Source of the DNA: JAHJCL01 sp043818355
Lineage (GTDB): Bacteria; Patescibacteriota; Minisyncoccia; Minisyncoccales; DG-74-3
Direction: 5' to 3'
DNA length: 32,115 nt
Assembly: GCA_043818355.1 (NCBI GenBank)
Contig: JBDRFX010000030.1
Location: forward strand, 1 to 32,115
Notes under the pieces: model-generated
The model's database searches: none
What the model was told of the DNA's origin: nothing
Seen by the model: the letters and a program-made list of their open reading frames with translations, nothing else
Shown here: positions 16,226 through 25,644 of the stretch, in pieces
How positions within the stretch are numbered: position 1 is the stretch's first letter
Layout: each line of letters opens with the position of its first letter
Program-made: the position numbers and the translations under genes

Positions 16226-17569
16226 ATGTCTATTGCTCAGATTTTTAATTATATTCGTTCTAAATTTTTATTACTACTTATTTTGAGTAGTTTGTTTTTT
16301 CTTTCTTGGAGGTATTATAATTGCCTCCAAGAAGCAGAAAATAATATATTGTCAGCTTATTTTAATGAAAATATTTCCTTAGTTGGAGTAGTTATTGAAG
16401 AGCCAGATAAAAGAGAAAACAATACCATGCTTACGATAAGAATAGAAAATTCCCAAGAAAGAGTTTTAATTACAAAATGGCATTATCCAGAATATGAGTA
16501 TGGAGATAAATTAAAGATTATCGGCAAGCTACAAGAGCCCGAGAATTTTGAAGGTTTTGATTATAAAAAATATCTTTGGTATAAAAATATTTTTGGTATT
16601 ATGTATCAGACAGAAATTAATTTAATTGCCAAAGATCAGGCTAATTCTGTTAAAAAAATACTTTTTTCTATTAAAAACAGGCTAAAAGATAGTTTGAACA
16701 GAATAATACATATGCCTGAATCAGCTTTTATGGAGGCTCTGTTATTTGGAGATGAAAGTAATATTTCTGAAACATGGAAAGAAAAATTGAACATGACTGG
16801 CACTCGTCACATTGCCGCAGTTTCAGGAATGAACATTACCATTTTAGTTTTTATTCTTTTTGATTTTTTGTTGTTGATTGGTCTTTGGAAAGATCATGCT
16901 TTTTATGTATCAATTTTTTTTATAATTTCATATGTTTCAATGACAGGGGCTAGTCCATCTGTAGTTCGTGCTGGAATAATGTCAATATTATATTTGTTGT
17001 CGCAATATTTTGGTAGGGGTGTGAATGGATTAAGAATTTTAGTTATAGCTTTGTTTTTTATGCTTTTTAGTAATCCTTTTTTGATTCACGATATTGGATT
17101 TCAGTTGTCTTTTTTAGCCTTAACCGGAATTATATATGTTCAACCAATTTTATTTAAAATATTTAAAATATTTCCCAAGAAATTTGAGATAAGAAATAAT
17201 CTATCAGGAACCCTATCTGCTCAGGTTTTTACTTTGCCCATCATAATTTATAATTTTGGTCGCATATCTCTTATTTCTCCCTTTTCTAATATTTTAATTT
17301 TACCTCTGTTACCTTTTATAACAATTTTTGGTTTTATTGTTGCAATCTTCGGAATGTTTTCTGAAGAACTTGCTCTGATTTTATCTTGGTTGCCGTGGTT
17401 TTTGTTGAGATACATTACCATGGTGATTGATTGGTTCTATCAATTTTCTTTTACTAGCGTTGTTGTAAACGATGTTAGCCCAATTTTTCTTATTATATTT
17501 TATATATGGACAATATGGTGTATTTCAAAATTTGAAAAACAGAAAATATCAAAATTTTTGAGATTTTAG
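16226..17569 (+). CDS. comEC: ComEC/Rec2-type DNA uptake channel, without metallo-beta-lactamase domain
   Basis: ComEC forms the inner-membrane channel for single-stranded DNA during natural transformation. This 447-residue protein has N-terminal hydrophobic segments, an OB-fold-like soluble domain (DUF4131; LVGVVIEEP to GIMYQTEINLI, about 50-135) and then the competence domain. That domain contains the characteristic LNMTGTRHIAAVSGMNITIL segment and about eight further membrane segments. Full-length ComEC (about 750 residues) ends with a metallo-beta-lactamase-like domain; here the protein stops after the last membrane segment. DNA uptake is known or suspected in several CPR bacteria, but the rest of the machinery is not in this window. 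Confidence 0.9.
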   Translation: MSIAQIFNYIRSKFLLLLILSSLFFLSWRYYNCLQEAENNILSAYFNENISLVGVVIEEPDKRENNTMLTIRIENSQERVLITKWHYPEYEYGDKLKIIGKLQEPENFEGFDYKKYLWYKNIFGIMYQTEINLIAKDQANSVKKILFSIKNRLKDSLNRIIHMPESAFMEALLFGDESNISETWKEKLNMTGTRHIAAVSGMNITILVFILFDFLLLIGLWKDHAFYVSIFFIISYVSMTGASPSVVRAGIMSILYLLSQYFGRGVNGLRILVIALFFMLFSNPFLIHDIGFQLSFLALTGIIYVQPILFKIFKIFPKKFEIRNNLSGTLSAQVFTLPIIIYNFGRISLISPFSNILILPLLPFITIFGFIVAIFGMFSEELALILSWLPWFLLRYITMVIDWFYQFSFTSVVVNDVSPIFLIIFYIWTIWCISKFEKQKISKFLRF

Positions 17570-17587
17570 GGCGCTTTAACAAGAGGG

Positions 17588-17616
17588 TTTAAGATGTTAA
17601 TATTAATATATATAAT
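17588..17616 (+). promoter_or_regulatory. Possible promoter of the glycan module
   Basis: TATAAT (17611-17616) is a perfect -10 box; TTTAAG (17588-17593) is 17 bases upstream and a weak -35. It lies 25 bases before the ATG of the glycosyltransferase gene. Confidence 0.4.
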
Positions 17617-17641
17617 TATTAGGTTTTATTTTGTATAAATT

Positions 17642-18922
17642 ATGAAAAAGCCTTGGGTTATTACGGTTAACATGGGTTATGGTCATCAAAGGACAACATA
17701 TTCTTTTAGAAAAATTGCTGAAGGTGGTAAAATTATTCCAGCTAATGATTATGACGACATTCCATTCGCAGATAAAAGATTGTGGAAAAGTAGCAGAGAT
17801 TTTTACGAGGCCATTTCTAGATTTAAAAGATTTCCAATTTTGGGACCTATTGTTTTCTCTTTATTTGATAAATTACAAAAAATACTTAGTTTTTATCCCA
17901 AGAGGGATTTGTCAAAAAATAATTTTCAAACAACGCAGTTATTTTTCCTGATTGAGAGAGGGTGGGGGAAGCATTTGATAGAAAAATTAAGAAAAAAACC
18001 AAGAGTTTTTCTTACTAGTTTTTTTACTCCAGCTTTTATGGCTGAAATGTTTGGTTATCCAGAAGATATTTTTTGTATTATCTGCGATGCAGATATTGCT
18101 AGAAGTTGGGTTTCAAAAAATCCTCAAAAAAGTAAGATTAAATATTTTGTTCCCAATAAAAGAGTGGAAGAAAGATTAAAACTATATGGTATTCAGGGAA
18201 AGAACATATTTTTAACAGGATATCCATTACCCAAAGAAAATATTGGAACTGAAAAAATGAACATCTTGAAAAAAGATATTGCCAATAGGTTGGTTAATCT
18301 TGATCCTGAAAAAAGATATGAAAAACACTATGGTCCCCTAATCAAAAAATATATTGGCGAATTACCCCAAAAATCCGATCATCCTCTAACCATTACTTTC
18401 GCTGTTGGTGGAGCAGGGGCGCAAAAAGAAATAGGAGTACAGATTTTAGATAGCCTTAAGAAAGAAATTAAAAGCAACAAGCTTAAGTTTATTTTAGTGG
18501 CAGGAACCAGAAAGAAGGTTAGAGATTATTTTGTTCAACAAATTAAAAAATTAAGATTAGGCGTACATTTGGGTAATAACATAGAGGTTCTGTTTGAAGA
18601 AAAAATTGAAGATTATTTTAGTTCCTTTAATAAAACCATGAGACAAACAGACATTCTTTGGACCAAACCAAGCGAATTATCTTTTTATACTGGCCTAGGT
18701 CTTCCTATTATTATGGCTCCATCAATTGGTTCTCAGGAAGATTTTAATAGAGAATGGATTTTAAAAATAGGCTCTGCTATGCCTCAAAAAGATATTAGAT
18801 ATACAAATGAGTGGTTATTTGATTTATTGAACAGGGGTTGGTTTGCTGAAGCTTGTATGCAGGGTTTTATTGAAGCGGAAACCTTGGGGACATTTAATAT
18901 TGAAAAAATTATTTCAAAATGA
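17642..18922 (+). CDS. MurG/MGDG-synthase-like GT-B glycosyltransferase
   Basis: This 426-residue protein begins with ITVNMGYGHQRTTYSF, resembling the N-terminal glycine/histidine loop of the GT28/MGDG-synthase family (GxGH). A central VPNKRVEERLKLYGI-GKNIFLTGYPLP segment also matches that family. The C-terminal Rossmann half starts TITFAVGGAGAQKEIG and contains a donor-binding-like stretch (ELSFYTGLGLPIIMAP, SQEDFNREW). The acceptor is probably a membrane lipid or lipid-linked sugar, because relatives act on diacylglycerol or lipid II. That is inference, and no member is recognised closely enough for a name. No membrane segment is evident. It overlaps the transporter gene in an ATGA junction. 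Confidence 0.72.
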   Translation: MKKPWVITVNMGYGHQRTTYSFRKIAEGGKIIPANDYDDIPFADKRLWKSSRDFYEAISRFKRFPILGPIVFSLFDKLQKILSFYPKRDLSKNNFQTTQLFFLIERGWGKHLIEKLRKKPRVFLTSFFTPAFMAEMFGYPEDIFCIICDADIARSWVSKNPQKSKIKYFVPNKRVEERLKLYGIQGKNIFLTGYPLPKENIGTEKMNILKKDIANRLVNLDPEKRYEKHYGPLIKKYIGELPQKSDHPLTITFAVGGAGAQKEIGVQILDSLKKEIKSNKLKFILVAGTRKKVRDYFVQQIKKLRLGVHLGNNIEVLFEEKIEDYFSSFNKTMRQTDILWTKPSELSFYTGLGLPIIMAPSIGSQEDFNREWILKIGSAMPQKDIRYTNEWLFDLLNRGWFAEACMQGFIEAETLGTFNIEKIISK

Positions 18923-19836
18923 ACTGGATTTTAGTTACAATTTTTGTTTATTTTCTTTTCGCAATTGTTTTTTTAATAGACAAATATATTCTTGTTGATT
19001 TTGTTATAGATCCTAAAATATATACTTTTTGTGTTTCGTTGCTAGGAATGTTTGTTTTAATTTTTATTCCCTTTATAGATTTTTATCTTCCAGACCAAGA
19101 ACATCTTTTTTTTGCTCTTTTTTCTGGGATAATGTTTGTTCCTGCCTTGTTTTTCTTTAATATTTTATTACTTAAATTTGAGGCATCAAGGGTTGTGCCA
19201 GCCATTGGAGGAATGATTCCAATCTTTATTTTTGTTTTAAGTAATGTGCTTTCTCCCGAGATGGCTAGATTGGATTATGCTCAAATAATTTCTCTTTTTA
19301 TTTTGGTGGCGGGTAGCGTTTTGATAAGCTATAAGCCATCTAAGGGAAGTAAGATAGATTCGAAAATGTTAAAAATGATTTTAATCTGTTCATTTTTATT
19401 TGCTTTATCTTCTCTTTTTTCAAAATACGCTTATATTGATCAGAAATTTTTAGTGATGTTAGTTTGGATGAAAGTGGGAGGGTTTTTAGCCTCTTTGCTA
19501 TTTTTGCTAGAAAAAAATACAAGAGATAAGATTTTTAAAGATGCCCAGAACGTTTTTCCTCAAAAAGCAAAAGGTCTTTTTATTGCCAATCAGGCCATGG
19601 GAGCGTCTGGCAATATCTTATTCAATTGGGTTATTTTTATTGTTCCAATTGGCTTTGTAGCCATAGTCAATGCTTTACAAGGATTGCAAAATATATTTCT
19701 TTTTGTCTTTGCTTTGTTTTTTTCTAAAAAATTCCCCAAGATTTTTCAGGAAAATCTTTCTAGAAATGTTTTGATTCAAAAATTTATATCCATAATATTA
19801 ATAGGGTCAGGCTTGGTCATTTTAGCTTTCAAATAA
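18919..19836 (+). CDS. DMT/EamA-family membrane transporter
   Basis: This 305-residue, very hydrophobic protein has about ten predicted membrane segments in two repeated halves, as in EamA/drug-metabolite transporters. Landmarks are PAIGGMIPIFIFVLSNVL in the first half and VPIGFVAIVNALQGLQNIFLF in the second. Related small DMT proteins include undecaprenyl-phosphate-sugar flippases (ArnE/F type). With glycosyltransferases on both sides, export or flipping of a glycan precursor is plausible but not shown. Its start overlaps the preceding gene by four bases, and its stop is one base from the next ATG (TAA-T-ATG). Confidence 0.8.
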   Translation: MNWILVTIFVYFLFAIVFLIDKYILVDFVIDPKIYTFCVSLLGMFVLIFIPFIDFYLPDQEHLFFALFSGIMFVPALFFFNILLLKFEASRVVPAIGGMIPIFIFVLSNVLSPEMARLDYAQIISLFILVAGSVLISYKPSKGSKIDSKMLKMILICSFLFALSSLFSKYAYIDQKFLVMLVWMKVGGFLASLLFLLEKNTRDKIFKDAQNVFPQKAKGLFIANQAMGASGNILFNWVIFIVPIGFVAIVNALQGLQNIFLFVFALFFSKKFPKIFQENLSRNVLIQKFISIILIGSGLVILAFK

Positions 19837-19837
19837 T

Positions 19838-20809
19838 ATGAAGATAGGTAATGTTTTTTTAATATTTTTTATTCTGGTTTTCATATATTTTTTTATTGGG
19901 AAATCTCATAAATCAGAAGATATTTCTTGGGGTGTTAATTTTTCTCAAAAGCACACTGTAAGTTTGGGGTTAGACTGGAAAGAAACATATTCAGCCATTT
20001 TAGATGACCTGGGAGTCAAAAAGATAAAATTAGCTGTTCATTGGGATTTGATTCAACCCACTCCTAACGAATTTAATTTTGAGGATTTAGATTGGCAGAT
20101 AAAAAAAGCTCAAGAAAACGACGTCAAAATGATTCTTTTATTGGGTATAAAAACTTCTAGGTGGCCCGAATGTCATGTGCCAACTTGGGCTAAGAATAAG
20201 GACATCGAAAATCAACAAATAGAGATTTTGAAAATGCTTGAAGCGGTTGTTTCAAGATATAAAGATAATCCCACTGTAGAAAGATGGCAAATAGAGAACG
20301 AACCGTTCTTCCCTTTTGGAGAATGCCAGTGGGTTGACGAAGATTTTTTGAAAAAAGAAATTGAATTGGTAAAATCTTTAGATAATAGACCTATTATTAT
20401 TTCTGATTCGGGAGAAGGATCTTTCTGGTTCAAAGCGGCAAAGTTTGGAGATATAGTTGGCATTACTACTTATAAAAAAGTTTGGATGAGGCAATTCAAA
20501 ATTTATTTTAATTATCCCATTCCTTCAATATTTTATAAAAGAAGAGCAGATATAATCAAAATGGTTTTTAATAAAGAGGTTATTTGTATTGAATTACAAG
20601 CAGAGCCTTGGGGACCAGAGTTGCTTTATACCTCACCTCAAGAAGAGCAAATGAAGACAATGAATCCTGCTCAGTTTAATAAAAACATTGAATTTGCATC
20701 TAATACAGGATTCAAAGAATTTTATCTTTGGGGATCTGAATGGTGGTATTGGATGAAAACTAAACAAGGGGATGATGGTGTTTGGCAAGAAGCTAAAAAA
20801 TTATTTTAA
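19838..20809 (+). CDS. Membrane-anchored TIM-barrel glycoside hydrolase (clan GH-A-like)
   Basis: This 323-residue protein begins with one uncleaved-looking membrane anchor (about residues 5-20), placing the catalytic domain outside. The remainder resembles a clan GH-A (beta/alpha)8 barrel: LGVKKIKLAVHWDLIQPTPNEFNFEDLDW is the typical early strand with 'W..IQP..g.f.w'. WQIENEPFF supplies the acid/base Glu (E155). IELQAEPWG carries candidate nucleophiles (E252 or E256) near the end of strand 7. The family number (GH5-, GH39- or GH42-like) cannot be fixed by eye. Placement between a transporter and a GT2 suggests trimming or remodelling of the cell's own surface glycan. Its stop shares a base with the next start (TAATG). 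Confidence 0.78.
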   Translation: MKIGNVFLIFFILVFIYFFIGKSHKSEDISWGVNFSQKHTVSLGLDWKETYSAILDDLGVKKIKLAVHWDLIQPTPNEFNFEDLDWQIKKAQENDVKMILLLGIKTSRWPECHVPTWAKNKDIENQQIEILKMLEAVVSRYKDNPTVERWQIENEPFFPFGECQWVDEDFLKKEIELVKSLDNRPIIISDSGEGSFWFKAAKFGDIVGITTYKKVWMRQFKIYFNYPIPSIFYKRRADIIKMVFNKEVICIELQAEPWGPELLYTSPQEEQMKTMNPAQFNKNIEFASNTGFKEFYLWGSEWWYWMKTKQGDDGVWQEAKKLF

Positions 20810-21531
20810 TGAACAAAATTATGCTTTCCATAATTATTCCAACCCTCAATGAAGAAAAGAGATTACCATTAGTTTTAGAAAATTTGAAAAAACAAACATT
20901 TCAAAATTTTGAAATTGTTGTAGCAGATGCTGGTTCTGCGGACAAAACAGTTGAAATAGCCAAATCTTTTGGTTGTATAATAACTAATGGTGGATTACCA
21001 GCTAAAGGAAGAAATGAGGGAGCCAAGGTTGCTAAGGGAGATATTTTTTTGTTTTTAGATTCAGACCATATTTTTATTCCTAATGATTTCTTAGAGAAAT
21101 TATTAAAAGAATTTAATAGAAGGAACCTTGATATAGCCTCATTCCCAATTTCTGTTAGAGGTAATTGGTTTGATGGGCTAGTTTATTGGTTGTATAATAA
21201 TATGGTAAATTCAACCCAGTCTTTTATGGCTCATGCCTATAGCTCAGCTTTAGTGAGGCGAGAGATTCATGAAAAGATTGGAGGATATGATGAAAAAATT
21301 AAATTTGCTGAAGACCAGTCATATGCTAAGCATGCAGCTAGGGTTGGGAAATTCGGTTTCATCAATATTGAACCAGTCATTACTTCCCTCAGGAGGATTG
21401 AAAGAGATGGTAGATTTCCTCTTTACTCAAAATGTCTTTGGGCTGGTATTTATTTAATTTTTATTGGAGACATCAAATCAGATATTTTTAGATACAGATT
21501 TGGTTATTATTCAAATGAAGAAAATAAATAA
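20809..21531 (+). CDS. GT2-family glycosyltransferase
   Basis: This 240-residue GT-A-fold enzyme starts MLSIIIPTLNEEKRL with ADAGSADKTVEIA, the hallmark of family 2. The metal-binding DxD motif is in FLFLDSDHIF, and the acceptor-side ED motif is FAEDQSYAKHAAR. One hydrophobic stretch near the C terminus (LWAGIYLIFIGDI) could be a membrane contact. Substrate unknown. An alternative start is ATG at 20821. It ends the module; 65 AT-rich bases follow before htrA. Confidence 0.9.
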   Translation: MNKIMLSIIIPTLNEEKRLPLVLENLKKQTFQNFEIVVADAGSADKTVEIAKSFGCIITNGGLPAKGRNEGAKVAKGDIFLFLDSDHIFIPNDFLEKLLKEFNRRNLDIASFPISVRGNWFDGLVYWLYNNMVNSTQSFMAHAYSSALVRREIHEKIGGYDEKIKFAEDQSYAKHAARVGKFGFINIEPVITSLRRIERDGRFPLYSKCLWAGIYLIFIGDIKSDIFRYRFGYYSNEENK

Positions 21532-21596
21532 TAATTTTCTTTTATCTCAGAAAAAGGTAAAATTTAAATAGAAAAAATTAAATATTTTTTTAAAAA

Positions 21597-22928
21597 ATGA
21601 TTGACTATAGCGTACCAAAATTTCAACTTAAACTACCAAAAAGAGACCATAAAAAAAATGGTAAGTCTAAAAATGTTAAACCTCCAGCAGGATTTAAAAA
21701 CCCTATTATATCAATAGTTTTAGCTTCAATATTGACCTCAACAATTTTCGGATTTTTAGCAGGAATTATTTCCGGAAGTTTTTTTTATACTGATTTAAAA
21801 GAAAAATTAGCCATGATTAATATTAATTTGCCAGAAAAAATTATTGAGAAAGAAACTGTCATTGAAAAAGAATATGTTCCTCAAACCACTCAAGAGCAAA
21901 CCATTATAGATGTGGTTAAAAGTGCTTCTCCAGCGGTTGTGAGTATTGTTGTAGCAAAAGATCTACCCGTTATTGAGCAATATTTTTATAATCCCTTTGA
22001 AGGTTCGGGTGATTTTTTTGGTAATATTCAGGTGCCCGGATATCGCCAGAACGGAACAGAGAAGAGAATAGTTGGAGGGGGGACAGGTTTTTTAATCACC
22101 AAAGACGGAACGATTATTACCAATAAACATGTTGTTTTAGATGACGAAGCCTATTATACTGTTGTCACTAGTGATGGTAAAGAATTTGAAGCTAAAATTC
22201 TAGCTAAAGACCCAATAGAAGATTTAGCTGTTTTAAAAATTGAAGGAGAGGTGGATTTTCCAGTTTTAAACATAGGCGATTCAGATAAATTACAAATTGG
22301 TCAGACGGTTATTGCTATTGGCAATGCTTTGGGCGAATTTCAAAATACAGTTTCAGTCGGGGTTATTTCTGGATTAAGCAGAACAATTGAAGCTTCGGGT
22401 GGAGGATTCTCAGAGACCCTGAGAGACATTGTTCAGACTGACGCTGCAATTAATAAAGGAAATTCTGGTGGACCATTGTTGAATTTAAGAGGTGAAGTGG
22501 TGGGAATCAATACAGCTACTTCTCTTGAGGGTCAAAATATTGGTTTTGCGATACCCATTAATCAGGCTGAAAAAGACATAGAACAAATTAAGAAATTAGG
22601 CAAAATAGTTTATCCTTTTTTGGGAGTTAAGTATGTAATTTTGACAAAAGAAATTAAAGAAAAATATAATTTACCTGTTGATTATGGAGCATATGTTGTT
22701 ACAGATGAAAGCGGAGTGCCAGCTATTATACCAGATTCTCCGGCTGACAAAGCTGGATTACAGCAGGGAGATATTATTTTACAGTTTGGAGACGAAAAGA
22801 TTAACGCAGAAAATGGTTTGGCTGAAATTATTTCGAAATATAAGCCTGGAGATGAAATTATGCTAGAGGTTTTGAGAAATGGCAAGAAAAAGTTTTTTAT
22901 GATTACCCTCACAGAAAGATCAATGTAG
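21597..22928 (+). CDS. htrA: HtrA/DegP-type serine protease with PDZ domain
   Basis: This is a 443-residue envelope quality-control protease. A short cytoplasmic N terminus (about 34 residues, basic) is followed by one membrane segment (about 36-60) and a helical linker. The trypsin-fold domain has the intact triad His178 (TNKHVV), Asp209 (EDLAVLKI) and Ser290 (GNSGGPLL). A single C-terminal PDZ domain (about 345-440; PDSPADKAGLQQGDIILQFG) completes it. The protein is therefore a single-pass, outward-facing protease. It starts a unit with clpB and a degenerate paralogue of itself. Confidence 0.96.
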   Translation: MIDYSVPKFQLKLPKRDHKKNGKSKNVKPPAGFKNPIISIVLASILTSTIFGFLAGIISGSFFYTDLKEKLAMININLPEKIIEKETVIEKEYVPQTTQEQTIIDVVKSASPAVVSIVVAKDLPVIEQYFYNPFEGSGDFFGNIQVPGYRQNGTEKRIVGGGTGFLITKDGTIITNKHVVLDDEAYYTVVTSDGKEFEAKILAKDPIEDLAVLKIEGEVDFPVLNIGDSDKLQIGQTVIAIGNALGEFQNTVSVGVISGLSRTIEASGGGFSETLRDIVQTDAAINKGNSGGPLLNLRGEVVGINTATSLEGQNIGFAIPINQAEKDIEQIKKLGKIVYPFLGVKYVILTKEIKEKYNLPVDYGAYVVTDESGVPAIIPDSPADKAGLQQGDIILQFGDEKINAENGLAEIISKYKPGDEIMLEVLRNGKKKFFMITLTERSM

Positions 22929-22983
22929 TTTTTTAAGTTTTTTGCTTGTTTTTTCGTTATTATTTAAGTAGACTTCAATTTAT

Positions 22984-25644
22984 ATGATAGGAGGTAATTT
23001 TACTCAAAAAGCTCAAGAGGCAATGTTGAATGCTCAATCTATGGCTCGCAAAAAGGGTCAACAACAGATTGATGCTCTTCATTTGCTCTATTCATTACTT
23101 TATCAGCAAGAAAGTATTGTTTTAGTATTGCTTTTAAAATTAGGAATAGATGTAGATGGCTTAAAAAAAATTACGCTAAAAAACATAGAAATTATTCCTA
23201 AAATTGACGCCCCTCAAACATTCGGCCAAGTTTATTTGACCCAAGATATGGCTAAGGTTTTAGAGAGAGCTGGAGAAGAATCAATGAAAATGGGAGATGA
23301 GTTTATCGCTGTTGAACATTTATTTTTGGCCCTGATAAGTCATAACACAAAAGCTAAAGAGATATTAGAAAAAGCTTCTTTTATTAAATCAGAAGGAGTT
23401 CTATTGGAACCAATTTCTTTAAATTACGAAATCGTCTTAAGGCAATTGACTGAAATGAGAGGGGGTGAAAGGATTACTGATCCTAATCCTGAATCTAAAT
23501 ATCAGATTATTGAAAAATATGCTAGAAATTTGACTGTTATTGCTCGTCAGGGGAAATTAGATCCAGTTATTGGGAGAGAAAATGAAATAAGAAGATTAAT
23601 GCAAGTACTATCTCGCAGAACGAAGAACAACCCTGTTTTAATTGGTGAAGCAGGAGTTGGAAAAACAGCTATTATTGAAGGATTGGCTCAAAAAATTATT
23701 GCAGGAGATGTTCCTGAAAGTTTAAAAGAAAAAGAAATTATTGCACTCGACTTAGGGTCTTTGGTAGCAGGTACTAAGTATAGAGGAGAATTTGAAAATA
23801 GGATTAAGGCATTATTAAAGGAAGTTCAAAAAGCTAAAGGAAAATATCTTCTGTTTATTGACGAATTGCATACTTTAGTTGGAGCAGGTGCTGCCGAGGG
23901 AGCCATTGACGCCTCTAATTTATTAAAACCAGCCCTAGCTCGTGGAGAACTAAGAGCTATTGGGGCTACCACCTTAAAAGAATATCAAAAATATATTGAA
24001 AAGGATCCTGCTCTAGAAAGAAGGTTTCAACCTATTTATGTTGCAGAGCCCAATATTGATGATACTATAGCTATTTTAAGAGGTATTAAAGAAAAATATG
24101 AAGTTCACCATGGAGTTAGAATATCTGACGAAGCTCTTAAGGCTTGTGCTCAATTAGCTGATCGCTATATAACAGATAGATTCTTACCAGACAAAGCAGT
24201 TGACTTAATGGATGAGGCAATGAGTTCTTTGAGATTAGAAATAGAATCAGAGCCAGTTGTTTTAGAAAAATTAAGAAAAAATATTCAAAAGCTTGAGATA
24301 GAAAAACAAGCTCTTAAGAAAGAGAAAAATAAAGATAGAAGAAAGAAGGTTATTGATCGTGAGTTGGTTGATCTAAAAGAAAAATTTAGAGGATTAGGGG
24401 CTAAATGGAAAAATGAAAGAGAAGTAATTTCAACTATTAAGAAATTGAAAGAAGAAATTGATGCAGCTAAGCTTGAAGTTGAGATAGGGAGTAGTCAGGC
24501 TAATCTTGAAAAAATAGCTGAAATAAAATATGGCAAGATTCCAGATTTGCAAAAAGATTTAAGGAAAACAGAAAGAAAACTGGCTTTGTTGCAGAAAAAT
24601 TCTCCATTACTTAAAGAAGAAATTGGACCAGAAGATATAGCGAGAGTTATTTCTCAATGGACAGGCATTCCTGCCACACAACTTTTAGAGGAAGAAGCTA
24701 AAAAGCTAGAAAAAATGGAAGAAATTTTGAGTTCTAGAGTGATTGGTCAAGAAGATGCTATCATAGCAGTGTCTAATGCTCTTCGCAGATCTAGAGCTGG
24801 TATTTCAGAAGAGCATAGACCTTTGGGATCATTTTTATTCTTAGGGCCAACAGGAGTTGGAAAAACAGAAACAGCCAGAGCTTTAGCAGAATTTTTATTC
24901 AATGATGAAAATGCTTTAGTGAGGTTAGACATGTCTGAATATATGGAGCGTCACACCGTTTCTAAGATGATAGGATCTCCCCCCGGTTATGTTGGTTATG
25001 AAGAAGGGGGGCAATTAACAGATAAGATAAGAAGAAGACCATATAGCGTTATTCTTTTGGACGAAGTTGAAAAAGCTCATCCAGAAGTTTTTAATATTCT
25101 TCTTCAAGTTTTAGAAGACGGAAGGTTAACTGATGCTAAGGGCAGAACGGCTTCATTCAAGAATACTATTTTGATTATGACCTCTAATTTAGGATCAGAA
25201 TATATTTCCAAAATGGATTCTTTGGGATTTTTAGGAAAAAACGAAAATCAAGAAAAACAATCCTTAAAAGATAAAGTTAATGAATCATTGAAAGAAAATC
25301 TAAGGCCAGAATTTTTGAATAGAATTGATGAAATCATTATATTCAATTATTTAGGCAAAAAAGAAATTGAACAAATAGTTGTTTTAGAATTGAGAAAAGT
25401 TGAAAAAAGATTATTAAAGAAAGATATCAAGATAAGGTTTGCTAAAAAGGCTCAACAACTTTTAGCTGAAAGGGGATTTGATCCTACTTTTGGAGCAAGG
25501 CCTCTAAAAAGGATTATTCAAAAACTAATTTTAAATCCTTTGTCTTTGAAAATTGTATCAGGCGAGGTTTTAGAGGGTGACAGCATTTCTGTTGATGTTA
25601 AAAATGAAGAGATTGTATTCTCAAGTTTTAAGAATAAAAAATGA
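22984..25644 (+). CDS. clpB: ClpB-type AAA+ chaperone/disaggregase with ClpC-like loop
   Basis: This 886-residue AAA+ unfoldase has an N domain with two Clp-N repeats. D1 has Walker A GEAGVGKTA and D2 has GPTGVGKTE, with Walker B motifs LLFIDELHTL and VILLDEVEKAH. Between them is a long coiled-coil middle domain (about residues 422-545) containing EIKYGKIPDLQKDL, diagnostic for ClpB rather than ClpC. However, D2 also carries SLGFLGKNENQ (L747-G748-F749) where ClpC and ClpA have the LGF/IGL loop that docks to ClpP. So the assignment to ClpB is by middle domain, with a possible protease link. The ATG at 22984 is followed, not preceded, by AGGAGGT within codons 2-4. It overlaps the next gene in an ATGA junction. 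Confidence 0.93.
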   Translation: MIGGNFTQKAQEAMLNAQSMARKKGQQQIDALHLLYSLLYQQESIVLVLLLKLGIDVDGLKKITLKNIEIIPKIDAPQTFGQVYLTQDMAKVLERAGEESMKMGDEFIAVEHLFLALISHNTKAKEILEKASFIKSEGVLLEPISLNYEIVLRQLTEMRGGERITDPNPESKYQIIEKYARNLTVIARQGKLDPVIGRENEIRRLMQVLSRRTKNNPVLIGEAGVGKTAIIEGLAQKIIAGDVPESLKEKEIIALDLGSLVAGTKYRGEFENRIKALLKEVQKAKGKYLLFIDELHTLVGAGAAEGAIDASNLLKPALARGELRAIGATTLKEYQKYIEKDPALERRFQPIYVAEPNIDDTIAILRGIKEKYEVHHGVRISDEALKACAQLADRYITDRFLPDKAVDLMDEAMSSLRLEIESEPVVLEKLRKNIQKLEIEKQALKKEKNKDRRKKVIDRELVDLKEKFRGLGAKWKNEREVISTIKKLKEEIDAAKLEVEIGSSQANLEKIAEIKYGKIPDLQKDLRKTERKLALLQKNSPLLKEEIGPEDIARVISQWTGIPATQLLEEEAKKLEKMEEILSSRVIGQEDAIIAVSNALRRSRAGISEEHRPLGSFLFLGPTGVGKTETARALAEFLFNDENALVRLDMSEYMERHTVSKMIGSPPGYVGYEEGGQLTDKIRRRPYSVILLDEVEKAHPEVFNILLQVLEDGRLTDAKGRTASFKNTILIMTSNLGSEYISKMDSLGFLGKNENQEKQSLKDKVNESLKENLRPEFLNRIDEIIIFNYLGKKEIEQIVVLELRKVEKRLLKKDIKIRFAKKAQQLLAERGFDPTFGARPLKRIIQKLILNPLSLKIVSGEVLEGDSISVDVKNEEIVFSSFKNKK

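Noticed and set aside
22990..22996. AGGAGGT as the ribosome-binding site for a clpB start further downstream
   Set aside because: No ATG, GTG or TTG follows at the right distance, and the ATG at 22984 fits the usual ClpB N-terminal length; the motif simply encodes Gly-Gly.
24747..24932. Reverse-strand frames inside clpB, nrdD, ftsZ and other genes
   Set aside because: They lie fully inside strongly supported genes, lack their own signals and show no family motifs.
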